Below, in pieces: positions 10,701 to 19,367 of a DNA stretch of 64,000 nucleotides; the stretch's first letter is position 1; each line of letters opens with the position of its first letter. Under the pieces are notes generated by a model. The model saw nothing but the letters and a program-made list of their open reading frames with translations. It had not been told where the DNA came from and ran no database searches. A program made the position numbers and the translations under genes. This DNA comes from Phycisphaerales bacterium (GTDB lineage: Bacteria; Planctomycetota; Phycisphaerae; Phycisphaerales; UBA1924), in contig JADJMV010000001.1 of NCBI GenBank assembly GCA_016709445.1, forward strand, positions 310,001-374,000, read 5' to 3'.

Positions 10701-11963
10701 CGCTGGCGAACCGCTTGCTCTGCGAGACCTTCCTGACCGCGATCACGGCCAGGTCTCCCTCGAACAGCGCCGGCCCTCGCGCCGAACTCTCCTCGAGCTG
10801 CGGGTCCATCTCGTCCACATACGACGACCAGAGCACGCGCCCCGTGTCGGCATCCAACGCGTGGAGGCGGGGTCGCCGACGCGCCCGCCGTCCGAGACCA
10901 GCCCCGTCGCGGCCACGACGATACGTCCCTGCACCGCCACCGTCGCGGATTCCTCGACATCGCGGCTGCGGTTGCGGCGGTATGTCCGTGCCGCGTACTG
11001 CTCCTCGAGCGCCTCGCGCTCGTTGTCGGCCCCGCGCGGCTTGACCTGCCAGCGAGCCGTCAGAGTGAAGCGGTCCCATGCGGTGATCCACAGCCCGTCG
11101 GTGGTGTAGATCGTGTCGCCGACCGCAACGGGAAAGATGTTGGGGTATTCCTGCACCGATCGCGACCGGCGCGTCACCGGCGCCTCGGGATCGGCGTCGA
11201 GCACCGCGATCGGCTGGAGATGGGCCGAGCACAGGGGCGTGCCCACGAGGTTGCCCGCGTCGATCGGCGCCCCTTCCGTCTCCGGAGTCTGCACGGGGCG
11301 CGTCAGCGCCGGGGGCCACGGTGCCGGGCTCGGCGCCTCTAATGCGATGCCGGCATCGCCCGCCCAGCGCGCCCACGCTGAGCGCACGTCGGGCCGGTCC
11401 AGATACCTTGCCAGCACCCTCCACAACGCGGCGGCGCTGGCGGCCATCGCACGGTCCGTGCGGTCGGGGTGTTGCTCGAGTTGCAGGAGCGTCAGACGGC
11501 CCGACTCGAACCTCCCCGCGGCGATGTGCTCGCCCGCGAGCCGTACGGCCGCCTCGAATCCGGCCGGAGTTAGGAGGTAGGCCCGTTCGACCTCGCCGGC
11601 CTCGCCCTCGGCGAGCAGCGCGGCTGCCCGAGGGGTCTCCGTTGCGCGGTAGCGCGCGAGAAGCCCTGGATCGGACAGCAGCACCCGGTGCACGCGCGAG
11701 CGCACGCTCTCGAATAGTGTCGCGTCGGCCTCGGTCGCCACCAGTCGCCCGCCCTCCTCGTCGAGGAGGCGCTGCAGCAGGCGCACTGCCTCACCCTCGT
11801 TTGAGGAGGCCTGCAGCCCCGGCAGGCCCGCCAGGACGTCGGCCGCCAGCGTCGAGTCATCGACGAAGACGGGGTTCTCCTGCGCCAGGGCGGTGCCCGA
11901 CAGCCACGCGCCCGCGGCCGCGACGGCAAGCCAGACCCAGCGAGTTCTCGGCACTCGACCCAC
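7753..11963 (-). pseudogene. Exported PQQ-like beta-propeller repeat protein, single-base frame break
   Basis: The intact product would be about 1,403 residues: a signal peptide ending GTALAQ, an N-terminal helical region with TPR-like character, and repeated propeller blades. Blade marks such as ALDADTGRVLWSS, GIDLADGSARWV and GIDTTTGREVWST are typical of PQQ-like (YVTN/WD-type) beta-propellers, often outer-membrane scaffold or dehydrogenase-like domains. The reading frame changes inside a GGGG run at 10869-10872; adding one base restores a continuous frame (total length then divides by three). I chose the GTG at 11963 because GGAGG lies 8 bases upstream; the first ATG is at 12059. Probably a sequence error rather than true decay, because both halves are well conserved. 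Confidence 0.8.
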
Positions 11964-12093
11964 CGCCCAATCCTCCACCGGGCCCTCCGGGGCCCCCTCA
12001 CGGCCTACCGAACCCCGCCAGACGGCCCGCCCAGACCCGCTGCTGACTCCCGGGATCATCGGACCCCTCCGGGGGGCCGATCGATCTCCCCTG

Positions 12094-12561
12094 ATGATCC
12101 GACCCGGGATTCAGCCCTGCCTCGGCACCGCGGCTCTGCCAAACTTCGGGTTGGTGACCCGCAGACTACCCCGCCGCTCACTCCGCGTCGCCGGGCTGGT
12201 CGGCATCGTGCTTGTTCTGAGCCTCGTGGACCTCCTGCTTACCCTCATATACGCCACACAGATCGGTCTGATCGAGGACAATCCCCTCGCCCGGGCCATC
12301 ATGCATCTCGGCGGACCCTGGCTGGTCATCGCCTGGAAGGTCCTGACGGTCGGATTCGCCGCGGGGGTGCTGATCCGATTCCGGCGCCGGGGCGTTGCCG
12401 AGATCGCCGCCGTGGTTTGCGCGGCGGTGATGACCTGGCTCACGGTGCACTGGTTCGCGTATATCGACACCTCAGCCCAGCTCACCGCGGCCCTGCACGA
12501 GATGGAGTTCTATGGGCAGGGGCATTGGGTGACCATGGCCGACGCGCCCGAGGCGCCCTGA
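12094..12561 (+). CDS. Small DUF5658-like integral membrane protein
   Basis: The 155-residue product has three or four hydrophobic helices and the run SLVDLLLTLIYATQIGLIEDNPLARAIM, quoted here in part as DLLLTLIYATQIG, which resembles DUF5658 proteins (an Asp in the first helix, an E/D-NPL turn). No function is known for the family. The ATG at 12094 precedes a soluble arm; a GTG about 20 codons further in is an alternative start. It is transcribed away from the beta-propeller gene and is followed 37 bases later by a lipoprotein gene on the same strand. Confidence 0.6.
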   Translation: MIRPGIQPCLGTAALPNFGLVTRRLPRRSLRVAGLVGIVLVLSLVDLLLTLIYATQIGLIEDNPLARAIMHLGGPWLVIAWKVLTVGFAAGVLIRFRRRGVAEIAAVVCAAVMTWLTVHWFAYIDTSAQLTAALHEMEFYGQGHWVTMADAPEAP

Positions 12562-12598
12562 GGCCACGCCGTTCCGGCCCGCGTGCTACGCTGCGCGC

Positions 12599-13093
12599 GT
12601 GACCAAGTCCCTCATTCATCGTGCCGCCCGGCCGGCGTCGGGCGCTCTCGTCCTGCTGCTCGCCGGCGCGATCGTCCCGATCGGGGGCTGCTCGGGGACC
12701 GCGTCGCCCAGGGCGGTCGTGACCGACGCGTCGATCCGGGAGCGGAGCGCCGAGGCGGCCGTGGTTGAGTTCGTTCTCGAGGCCGCCAACCCTAACGACG
12801 TCGAGTTGCCCATCCGTGACATTACCTACACGCTCTCCCTTGACGGGCGCGAGGTTTTCTCGGGCCGGCGCGAGGCGATGGTCACGATGCCGCGCGAGGA
12901 GACCCAGCGGGTCACGATCCCCGCCGTGGTGCCGATGGGCGAGGGCGGGGTCGAGGCGGCGATGCACCGCTACAGCCTCCGAGGCGTGATGCACTACAGC
13001 TTGCCGACCCAGCTCGCGGACGTGCTGTTCGACGCGAAGCTCTCCCGGCCGAGCGTGGCATTCGGCGACGAGGGCGAGATCGATCTGCGATAG
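12599..13093 (+). CDS. Lipoprotein with LEA14-like domain
   Basis: The 164-residue product starts at GTG and has a hydrophobic leader ending in the lipobox PIGGC, so Cys31 is the likely lipidated residue. The mature part contains VEFVLEAANPNDVELPI and a later ITYTLSLDGREVFSG, the pattern of LEA type 2 (Water-stress and Hypersensitive) domains: a small immunoglobulin-like sandwich often found in bacterial lipoproteins. Its cellular role is unknown. It lies just behind the DUF5658-like gene and converges on the ABC permease gene. Confidence 0.7.
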   Translation: MTKSLIHRAARPASGALVLLLAGAIVPIGGCSGTASPRAVVTDASIRERSAEAAVVEFVLEAANPNDVELPIRDITYTLSLDGREVFSGRREAMVTMPREETQRVTIPAVVPMGEGGVEAAMHRYSLRGVMHYSLPTQLADVLFDAKLSRPSVAFGDEGEIDLR

Positions 13094-13149
13094 TCGCCGC
13101 GGGGGATGGAGACTTTTTGCAGCAGCGCGGTGGCGCGGTGGGGAGGGCT

Positions 13150-14499
13150 TCACGCCGCGGGGCGGAGATTCCTCGCGACGCTCGTCCGGTAGGCCGCGAC
13201 GGCGGGGATGAGGCCGGCGACCGAGGCCAGGAGCACCGCGGCCACGATGACGATGAGGACCCACTCGGGCGGGTAGACCGGTGTGACCACGATGCCCAGC
13301 CGGCCCCGGAGCGCGCCGGCGGTCAGTCCTCCGGCGAGCATGCCCAGCACGACGCCCCCGAGCGCCCCGAGCAGCCCGAGCAGGGCAGACTCGGTGAGGA
13401 CGAGGCCGAAGATTCTGCCACGGCTGGCGCCGAGCACACGGAGCACGGCGATCTGGCGACGCCGCTGCTCCATCGAGTTGTAGAGGGCGATCATGATCGA
13501 GATGGAGCCGCTCACAAGCACGACGCCGGCCATGGCGACGAGGATCGCGTTGATGCCGCCGACGATCTTGAAGAGCTTGGGGATCTCCTTGCTCGGCTCG
13601 GCGACCGTGAAGCCCTCCTGCCGGAGTTGGTAGGCGAGCTGGCCGACGGCGCCCGAGGCGTCGGCCCCGGGGCGTGAGGCGGCGCGGACATAAATGCCGG
13701 TGATCTTGCGGTCCTCGTCGGTGATGTCGGCGGGTGTGGTCTTGGCGGTCGGGTCCTCGCGCTCGCGCCGGTCGTGGGCGTGGATGGTCCACGCGCTGGT
13801 CAGGTCGGTGAAGAGGGCGGTGTCGTGGGCCGAGCCCGAGGGCTTGAGGATGCCGACGATGGTGTACGGGAATTCGCGGTGGACGTGCCCGGCGGGCTCT
13901 GCAGCGCCCTCCTCGTGGTCCTCGTGGGCATGCTCCTCGTGGTTGTCCGCGTGGTCGTCGGCCGTCACGCGGACGGCGGCGTTGCTGCGTCCGTGGCTGA
14001 GGTAGATCCCGTCGCCGATCTTCAGCCCGGTCTCCCTCGCCGCGCGGGCCCCGAGGACGACCTCGAAGGGCTTCTCGAATGCCCGCCCCGAGGCGAACTC
14101 CCACGGGCGCCCCTGGCTGGGCTGGAACTTGGTGAAGAACTCGGCGCTCGTGGCCATCACGGGCAGCCCCGCGAAACTGTCGCCCTGCTGGGTGGGGATG
14201 GCGATCGCGACGCGGGGATCGGAGGCGACGCGGTCGAACTCGGGGCGCAGGATCGGGGCGGCGGGGGCGTTGGCGTAGAAGATCCCGTTGAGCACGCTCA
14301 CGAGGGGGCTGGAGTCCTTGCTCACGAGCAGGTGCATGTCGCCGGAGCCTCGGCTGAACGCCTGCTCGCCGGCGTCCTTCATGCTCAGGAGCACCAGCAG
14401 CATCGCGACGGCGACGGCGACGGTCAGGGCGGTCATGACCGTCGAGAACAGCCGCGAGGTGAGGCTGCGTCGGATGATGGTGAAGTCGCTGATCGCCAT
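13150..14499 (-). CDS. FtsX-like ABC transporter permease with His-rich periplasmic loop
   Basis: A 449-residue permease of the MacB/LolE (FtsX) type: one N-terminal helix, a large extracytoplasmic domain, then three C-terminal helices. The segment EQRRRQIAVLRVLGASRGRIFGLVLTES (start shown only) is the classic FtsX cytoplasmic turn. The periplasmic domain contains ADDHADNHEEHAHEDHEEG near residues 178-200, an acidic/His cluster able to bind divalent metal ions. The ATG at 14499 is weakly preceded by GAGAG. It lies downstream of the ATPase gene on the same strand, and together they form one exporter or lipoprotein-release system. Substrate unknown. Confidence 0.88.
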   Translation of the reverse strand: MAISDFTIIRRSLTSRLFSTVMTALTVAVAVAMLLVLLSMKDAGEQAFSRGSGDMHLLVSKDSSPLVSVLNGIFYANAPAAPILRPEFDRVASDPRVAIAIPTQQGDSFAGLPVMATSAEFFTKFQPSQGRPWEFASGRAFEKPFEVVLGARAARETGLKIGDGIYLSHGRSNAAVRVTADDHADNHEEHAHEDHEEGAAEPAGHVHREFPYTIVGILKPSGSAHDTALFTDLTSAWTIHAHDRREREDPTAKTTPADITDEDRKITGIYVRAASRPGADASGAVGQLAYQLRQEGFTVAEPSKEIPKLFKIVGGINAILVAMAGVVLVSGSISIMIALYNSMEQRRRQIAVLRVLGASRGRIFGLVLTESALLGLLGALGGVVLGMLAGGLTAGALRGRLGIVVTPVYPPEWVLIVIVAAVLLASVAGLIPAVAAYRTSVARNLRPAA

Positions 14500-14638
14500 G
14501 GGGTCTCTCAGGCAGAACGCGGAGGCGCAGGGGCGGACGCGGAGGAAGCGGAGCGGGAATCGGGCAGGAGCGCCTGAGCCACGGTCGGCGACGGGCGCGG
14601 TGCGCCGGCATGCTCCCCCTTCTTTCGCGGCTCGGCGA

Positions 14639-15310
14639 TCATCTCTGGGTCTCCGCGCCCAATGCATCGAGGCTCGCCCGGCGTCGGAATCGTTCGGCCA
14701 TCGTGGGGTCGTGGCTTACGCAGAGGAGGGCGGCGCCGGTGTCGCGGCAGGCGCCCTGGATGAGGTCCATGGCGCCGCCGGCGTTCTCGGGGTCGAGGCT
14801 TGCGGTCGGCTCGTCGGCGAGCACGAGTGCGGGCCGACAGGCGACGGCGCGGGCGACGGCGACGCGCTGCTGCTGGCCGATGGAGAGCTGCTCCGGCGGC
14901 GCATCGGGCCGGTCGACGCCGAGGTGGGCGAGCAGGTCGTGGGCGCGCTTGGCGTGTTCGGCGCGGGGGATGTCGCTGAACATCATCGCGAGCATGACAT
15001 TCTCGGCGGCGCTGAAGCCGTGGAGCAGGTTGAAGGTTTGGAAGATCATGCCGACGGCCCGCCCGCGGAATTCGTCGCGGTGGTGGCCCCTCAGGGCGTG
15101 CATGTCCTGACCATGCACGAGCACCCGGCCGCGCCCGGGCTCCATAAGCCCGGCGATCAGGTAGAGGAGGGTGCTCTTGCCCCGTCCCGATCGCCCCGTG
15201 AGCAGCAACTGCTCGCCGGCTTCGAGCGAGAGGGCGTCGATATCGACGACCCACGGCCCCGCCGCGGCGTAGCGGAATCCCAGATCGGTGATCGACAGCG
15301 CCTCGCCCAT
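14639..15310 (-). CDS. ABC transporter ATP-binding protein, LolD/MacB type
   Basis: The 223-residue ATPase contains Walker A (GRSGRGKST), a Q-loop (IFQTFNLLHGFSAAENV), the signature LSIGQQQRVAVARA, Walker B (ALVLADEPTASLD) and the switch His in CVSHD. The Q-loop sequence is characteristic of LolD/MacB-type ATPases that pair with FtsX-like permeases. GGAGG sits five bases before the ATG at 15310. About 140 bases separate it from the permease gene; they hold a purine-rich tract (14505-14560) but no gene. Confidence 0.92.
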   Translation of the reverse strand: MGEALSITDLGFRYAAAGPWVVDIDALSLEAGEQLLLTGRSGRGKSTLLYLIAGLMEPGRGRVLVHGQDMHALRGHHRDEFRGRAVGMIFQTFNLLHGFSAAENVMLAMMFSDIPRAEHAKRAHDLLAHLGVDRPDAPPEQLSIGQQQRVAVARAVACRPALVLADEPTASLDPENAGGAMDLIQGACRDTGAALLCVSHDPTMAERFRRRASLDALGAETQR

Positions 15311-15358
15311 GGGGCCCTCCGTCGGGCGATGGTAGAGGCGCGGGCGCGGCGGGGGGGC

Positions 15359-15393
15359 AAAAAACGGCGGACGCCGGTCGCCCGGCGTCCGCC
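15359..15393 (-). terminator. Rho-independent terminator
   Basis: A perfect 12-bp stem (15366-15377 with 15382-15393, loop of four) is followed on the minus strand by six T residues (15359-15364). It ends the dockerin-tailed gene and lies just before the ABC ATPase start. Confidence 0.85.
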
Positions 15394-15441
15394 ACAAGGG
15401 GAATGCTCACGGACGGGAGCGAGGGCTCCCGGGTCGATCGA

Positions 15442-16332
15442 TTACGGGCAGCCCTGCGTCCAGGAGTTCAGGAACGAGATCACGTCGCGGGTGTCGACCA
15501 CGCCGTCGCCGTTAAAATCGGCGGGGGTGTCGCACAGGGAGGTCTGGTCGGAGCACTGCGGTCCCGGGCTGGTGCAGCCGGCGGCGGAGACGCAGCCGAG
15601 GGCCTGGATTTCGCTGGCCGGCATGGCGAAGTCGGCGAAGTAGGCGCTGGAGACGACCACGGGCGCCATGTCGCCGTCGTTATCGGCGAAGAAGTGGAAC
15701 CACGGGTTCGACGGGTCGGTGGAGGGGTAGAGGGAGTAGCGTCCGTCGGTCGTCGTCTCGCCGATGCCGACGAGGGTGCCGTCGATGAAGCGCCGCTCCT
15801 TGACCGAGCCGTCGATCTGCGTCTCGAAGGTGGTGGCGAGGCGGTGCCAGTGGTCGGGATGGAGGTCGCCCTTATAGCCGAAGTCGGACACGCCGACGGC
15901 GTGGGTCGCGAGATTCACGAAGAGGTCGCCGTCGTTGGAGTTCGAGGCGTTGGTGTTGTAGAAGCTCAGCCAGCCGTAGTTGTCGTAGCTCGACTGGGGA
16001 ATGTAGATGTCCATGATGAGCGTGTAGTCGTTCACGTAAAGCCCGCCGCCGTTGGCGACGCCATCGTGCACGCAGACCAGCGCCTCAAGGTCGGTCTGGA
16101 AGTCGAGCAGCGCCACGTTGGGGTTGCCGCCGTCGGGGGTCGGGCCGGCCAGGGCCGTCGCGGTACCGAAGGTCGTCTTCGCCTGCGCGTCGGGCGACCA
16201 ATAGTCGAGGATCGCGTTGCCGAACTGCGCGTCCAGGTTCCCGTTGAAGTTCCACTGCGTCTCCACCTGCGCCATCGCCGAACCGGCGAGCAACGCCACC
16301 GCAGCCGCTGCACAATTGGTCATCGCCTTCAT
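15442..16332 (-). CDS. Secreted LamG-like protein with dockerin-like C-terminal tail
   Basis: The 296-residue product has a signal peptide ending GSAMAQ and a body that looks like a concanavalin A/LamG fold (LYVNDYTLIMDIYIPQ, HWHRLATTFE, RRFIDGTLVGIGE). This fold commonly binds sugars or forms surface modules. The end reads DFNGDGVVDTRDVISFLNSW then TQGCP, a single calcium-binding dockerin-like half with a terminal Gly-Cys, here followed by one extra Pro. The ATG at 16332 has GAGGAG nine bases upstream; an ATG three codons later is an alternative. It is divergent from the XylR-like regulator and shares its control region. Confidence 0.8.
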   Translation of the reverse strand: MKAMTNCAAAAVALLAGSAMAQVETQWNFNGNLDAQFGNAILDYWSPDAQAKTTFGTATALAGPTPDGGNPNVALLDFQTDLEALVCVHDGVANGGGLYVNDYTLIMDIYIPQSSYDNYGWLSFYNTNASNSNDGDLFVNLATHAVGVSDFGYKGDLHPDHWHRLATTFETQIDGSVKERRFIDGTLVGIGETTTDGRYSLYPSTDPSNPWFHFFADNDGDMAPVVVSSAYFADFAMPASEIQALGCVSAAGCTSPGPQCSDQTSLCDTPADFNGDGVVDTRDVISFLNSWTQGCP

Positions 16333-16447
16333 TGCTTCGATCTCCTCATCTCTCGACACCCCGCCCCGGCCCCCCGCGAGCCCGACAAGGAAGCTCGCGC
16401 GCCGACGGCGCTGCCCCCGGCTCATGCACCGGGATCCCCCGACTATA

Positions 16448-16484
16448 CTGCGCGGATTTCCGAATGCGAGTATATTTCGCGCAG
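16448..16484. promoter_or_regulatory. Candidate operator dyad upstream of the XylR-like regulator
   Basis: CTGCGCGGA at 16448-16456 and TTTCGCGCAG at 16475-16484 form an imperfect inverted pair with arms starting 27 bases apart. The same pair and spacing recur at 17800-17836, on the other side of the regulator gene. Just beside it, 16483-16508 forms a second strong hairpin (AGAGTGC against GCACTCT). Binding by the AraC-type regulator is inference. Confidence 0.45.
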
Positions 16485-16534
16485 AGTGCCGAACGGTTCG
16501 CGCACTCTTTGCACGGGGTCATCTGGCGTAAGTC

Positions 16535-17755
16535 TTGAGGCAACAAGGATTTCCAGATCTGCTCCCCGAGTCTGGGTCCGCCCGGGTCCAGCCCCGGCGG
16601 GTCGCAATCCTCATCGAGTCCTCAACCTCTTGGGGCACCGGCGTCATCCGGGGCATCGCCCGGTATGCCGCCGAGCACGGACCCTGGGTGTTTTACCTGG
16701 AACCGCTCGGACGCAATCAGACCCTTCGCATGCCTGAGGGCTGGACCGGCGACGGCGTGCTGGCCCGGGTCAACAGCCGCGAACTTGCCGACGACATCGA
16801 GCACGCCGGGGTGCCCTGTGTGGATCTGTCCTGGTTCGGCTTCTCCGAGGGCCGCTTTGCCAACTGCACGGTGGATGAGGTCGCGGTCGGGCGGCTTGTC
16901 GCGTCCCACCTGCTCGAGCGCGGGCTCCGGAACCTTGCCTATGTGCCCCCGCTCCAACGCCAGGGGTATGCCAACCTGCTGGGCCAGACCGTCGAACGTG
17001 TCGCCCGGGAGGCGGGGTGCGAGTGCGCGTGGTATGAACGCCCGGAGGGGGAGCGTGTCCACCGGCCCTGGCGGGCCGAGCTGGAAGGGCTGATCGACTG
17101 GCTCCGGAGCCTCCCGAAACCAGTTGGGGTGGTCGCGTTCGGCGATTTCAGCGCGAGGCAGGTCACCGAGGCGTGCTGGCTCGCGGGGCTGGCCGTGCCC
17201 GACGAAGTGGCGGTGGTGGGGTCGGAGCAGGATGAACTCTCCTCGCTGATCTCCAACCCGCCCCTGTCGAGCGTGGACGTGGGCTCGGTCCGGGTGGGTT
17301 ACGCGGCGGCCGAACTGCTCGACGGCCTGATGCGGGGGGAGCCACTCCCCGCCGGGCCGGTGCTCCTGGCCCCCGTGGGCATCATCACGCGGCGGAGTTC
17401 CGACGTGTTGGCGACGACCGACGAGATCGTGGCTCAAGCGTGCCAGTTCATGCGGGCCAACGCCCACCGGCCGATCCACATCGACCACGTGGTCGAGCAC
17501 TGCGCGGTCTCGCGGCGGACCCTCGAGCAGCGTTTCGCCGCCGTGCTCGACCGGACCCCCGCCCGGATGCTGCGCCGGATCCGGGTCGAGCGAGCGGCGG
17601 CGCGGCTGGCCGATTCGGACGACCCCCTCCCGGTGGTGGCGTCGGAGACCGGGTTTGTGACGCCGGACCGGATGACCAGGGCGTTCCGTGCGGAGTTGGA
17701 GACGACGCCGCAGGAGTTCCGGATGCGGGGAGCGGCCGCGCCCGGGGAGTGTTGA
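16535..17755 (+). CDS. XylR-like AraC-family regulator with LacI-type ligand domain
   Basis: The 406-residue product has a periplasmic-binding-protein/LacI-type effector domain (about residues 12-285: VAILIESSTSWGTGVIRGIA, later VAVVGSEQDELSS) and a C-terminal AraC-type double helix-turn-helix (about 295-395: HVVEHCAVSRRTLEQRF and the second helix-turn-helix ending PQEFRMRG). This is the architecture of E. coli XylR, which senses a sugar and activates sugar-use genes. The start is TTG at 16535 without a good ribosome site, so it is uncertain by a few codons. Placement between a dockerin-tailed secreted protein and a pseudopilin pair suggests it controls surface or polysaccharide functions. 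Confidence 0.88.
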   Translation: MRQQGFPDLLPESGSARVQPRRVAILIESSTSWGTGVIRGIARYAAEHGPWVFYLEPLGRNQTLRMPEGWTGDGVLARVNSRELADDIEHAGVPCVDLSWFGFSEGRFANCTVDEVAVGRLVASHLLERGLRNLAYVPPLQRQGYANLLGQTVERVAREAGCECAWYERPEGERVHRPWRAELEGLIDWLRSLPKPVGVVAFGDFSARQVTEACWLAGLAVPDEVAVVGSEQDELSSLISNPPLSSVDVGSVRVGYAAAELLDGLMRGEPLPAGPVLLAPVGIITRRSSDVLATTDEIVAQACQFMRANAHRPIHIDHVVEHCAVSRRTLEQRFAAVLDRTPARMLRRIRVERAAARLADSDDPLPVVASETGFVTPDRMTRAFRAELETTPQEFRMRGAAAPGEC

Positions 17756-17799
17756 GGAACGGTCAAAGTGGGCCTCGGGTGCGCGGAGTTGGGCCCGCT

Positions 17800-17836
17800 C
17801 TGCGCGAATTACAGTAGACACCCGGCCTTTGCGCAG
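17800..17836. promoter_or_regulatory. Candidate operator dyad upstream of pseudopilin gene
   Basis: CTGCGCGAA (17800-17808) and TTTGCGCAG (17828-17836) repeat the arms seen at 16448-16484, with arms 28 bases apart. An 8-base direct repeat, CAGTAGAC, also occurs here at 17812-17819 and 17834-17841. The site lies about 70 bases before the pseudopilin start. Confidence 0.45.
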
Positions 17837-17904
17837 TAGACTGCATGGACCTTGGGGTTCCCGCCGTCGCAGGCGGCCGAGGCGGTCTGCCGAGGAGGCG
17901 ATCA

Positions 17905-18771
17905 ATGCCACGACGCGCGTTTACGCTCATCGAGTTGCTGGTCGTCATCGCGATCATCGCGCTGCTGATCTCGATCCTGCTCCCGAGCCTGGGGAAGGCC
18001 CGGAAGGCGGCCTGGGCGGCGATCGAGTTGTCGAACGACCGGCAGTTGGGAACTTCGGCCGCGACGTACAGCTCCGACTTCGACGACTGGTACAACCCGA
18101 TGCAGGACTACCACTCGTACGGCAAGTATGCCGGCATCGAGGGCACGTGGCGTGTCTACCTGTTTGCCTACGCGGGTGAGAACCCGGAGGTGATGGATTC
18201 GCCGACGGAGAAGAATGAGGTCTACGCCGATGGCCTCAGCGACTACGACGTGCGGGTTTCCGGGGGCAAGGTCAGCAAGACCAAGAGCGACGCATACGGC
18301 GTGCTGAGCAAGGAAGAGATGTATAACCGGTCGGGCATCGGGGCCAACCTTGCGCACTACTGGGGCGGTACCGAGGGCAAGGGGCCGTTCGGTCGGCCCC
18401 TCGTCAGTTCGTACGGCAAAGAGCATGGCACCAAGGACGGCTATTCCGAGGGCATGGCGCGCCAAAGCGAGTGCGAGATGACGACCGAGATGATCCTGTT
18501 CGGTTCCGGTGGGAGTTCCAGTCCCTCGATCTGGCCGGAGGATTCTTGGTGGATCGAGAAGCTCCCCGAGCCGGTTCGGTATCCCGGCTTCAGCCGATAC
18601 CAGCAGTTCGTGCAGTGGGGGACCGACTCGGGCGCGTTGCGCCACGACGGCAAGGGGGCGTACGTGTTTGCGGATGGGAGCGGCAAGCTGCTCGACCCGC
18701 GGGACATCCCCTGCGACACCTCGCGGTGCTGGTGGTCGCTCGCGATCAGCCCGCACTCGAAGCACAAGTAG
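17905..18771 (+). CDS. Pseudopilin-like protein with C-terminal DG motif
   Basis: A 288-residue protein beginning MPRRAFTLIELLVVIAII, a prepilin peptidase site after a five-residue leader, with the +5 Glu and a long hydrophobic helix. The C-terminal part contains LRHDGKGAYVFADGSGK, like the H-x(n)-DG motif found in large planctomycete pseudopilins, and two Cys in CDTSRCWW. GAGGAGG lies six bases upstream of the ATG. A small membrane protein gene follows 30 bases later. It is preceded by the regulator and a candidate operator, suggesting regulated assembly of a surface or secretion structure. Confidence 0.88.
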   Translation: MPRRAFTLIELLVVIAIIALLISILLPSLGKARKAAWAAIELSNDRQLGTSAATYSSDFDDWYNPMQDYHSYGKYAGIEGTWRVYLFAYAGENPEVMDSPTEKNEVYADGLSDYDVRVSGGKVSKTKSDAYGVLSKEEMYNRSGIGANLAHYWGGTEGKGPFGRPLVSSYGKEHGTKDGYSEGMARQSECEMTTEMILFGSGGSSSPSIWPEDSWWIEKLPEPVRYPGFSRYQQFVQWGTDSGALRHDGKGAYVFADGSGKLLDPRDIPCDTSRCWWSLAISPHSKHK

Positions 18772-18801
18772 GCCCGGCTCGATACCAAGGAGTTCCGCCG
18801 C

Positions 18802-19299
18802 ATGAAGGACTCTGTGAAGGCGGTTGTGGCCGTGGTCCTGCTGGTGGCCGCAGGGCTGATTGTCATGTTCTTCCTCCGAGCGCGTTCCACAGGTGATGTG
18901 GCGTATTACTACGACGTGAGCGAGAAGAAGCTGTATGCGGCGAAGGCAGCGCAGGTTCCGCCACTCCCGGGCGTGGGGGGAGAGTCAGGGGACGGGGTGG
19001 TCGCGGTGGTGGTGGTCTGCGGCGGCAAGACCTCGGAGCGCAAGATCGCGTACCTGATGACCTATTCGCCCGAACTCGCCAGCGCGATGAAACAGGCGGA
19101 GGCCTCGCGGAATGGGCAGGGGGCGTATCCCGAGCAGCTCAACGACAGAGCGTGGGTTGGCACGAACACGCTGGTCCGCAGGGAGGATGATCCGAGCTGG
19201 CACGCGATGAGCTCGTCGGAGGGACAGGCTGCCCTGGCGGTGCTGAACGCCAAGTGCGAGGATGGCTCCTATCCCCGGGTCTGCAGCCCGGCCGATTGA
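18802..19299 (+). CDS. Single-pass membrane protein paired with pseudopilin
   Basis: The 165-residue product has one N-terminal transmembrane helix (VVAVVLLVAAGLIVMFFL) and an extracytoplasmic domain with no motif I recognise; it contains three Cys residues and a DVAYYYDVSEKKLYAA segment. It follows the pseudopilin by 30 bases, so the two are probably co-transcribed. The same arrangement, a pseudopilin then a small one-helix protein, recurs at 51153-52256, which suggests a functional pair. Start ATG is supported by an AAGGAG a little upstream. Confidence 0.72.
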   Translation: MKDSVKAVVAVVLLVAAGLIVMFFLRARSTGDVAYYYDVSEKKLYAAKAAQVPPLPGVGGESGDGVVAVVVVCGGKTSERKIAYLMTYSPELASAMKQAEASRNGQGAYPEQLNDRAWVGTNTLVRREDDPSWHAMSSSEGQAALAVLNAKCEDGSYPRVCSPAD

Positions 19300-19329
19300 G
19301 CAACCCAGGGCGTCCGTGGAAGTCGCAGC

Positions 19330-19358
19330 TTGACTCCGGCCCTGATGCCGCCAAGATT
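19330..19358 (+). promoter_or_regulatory. Candidate promoter of the his operon
   Basis: TTGACT (19330-19335) is followed after 17 bases by AAGATT (19353-19358), a fair -35 but poor -10 match. If real, transcription would start within a few bases of the leader-peptide ATG at 19368, giving a nearly leaderless mRNA. No ribosome site precedes that ATG, which is compatible. Confidence 0.3.
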
Positions 19359-19367
19359 CCCTCGAAT

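Noticed and set aside
16483..16508. CIRCE (HrcA operator)
   Set aside because: CIRCE has GCACTC first and GAGTGC second with a nine-base gap; here the order is reversed and no chaperone gene follows.
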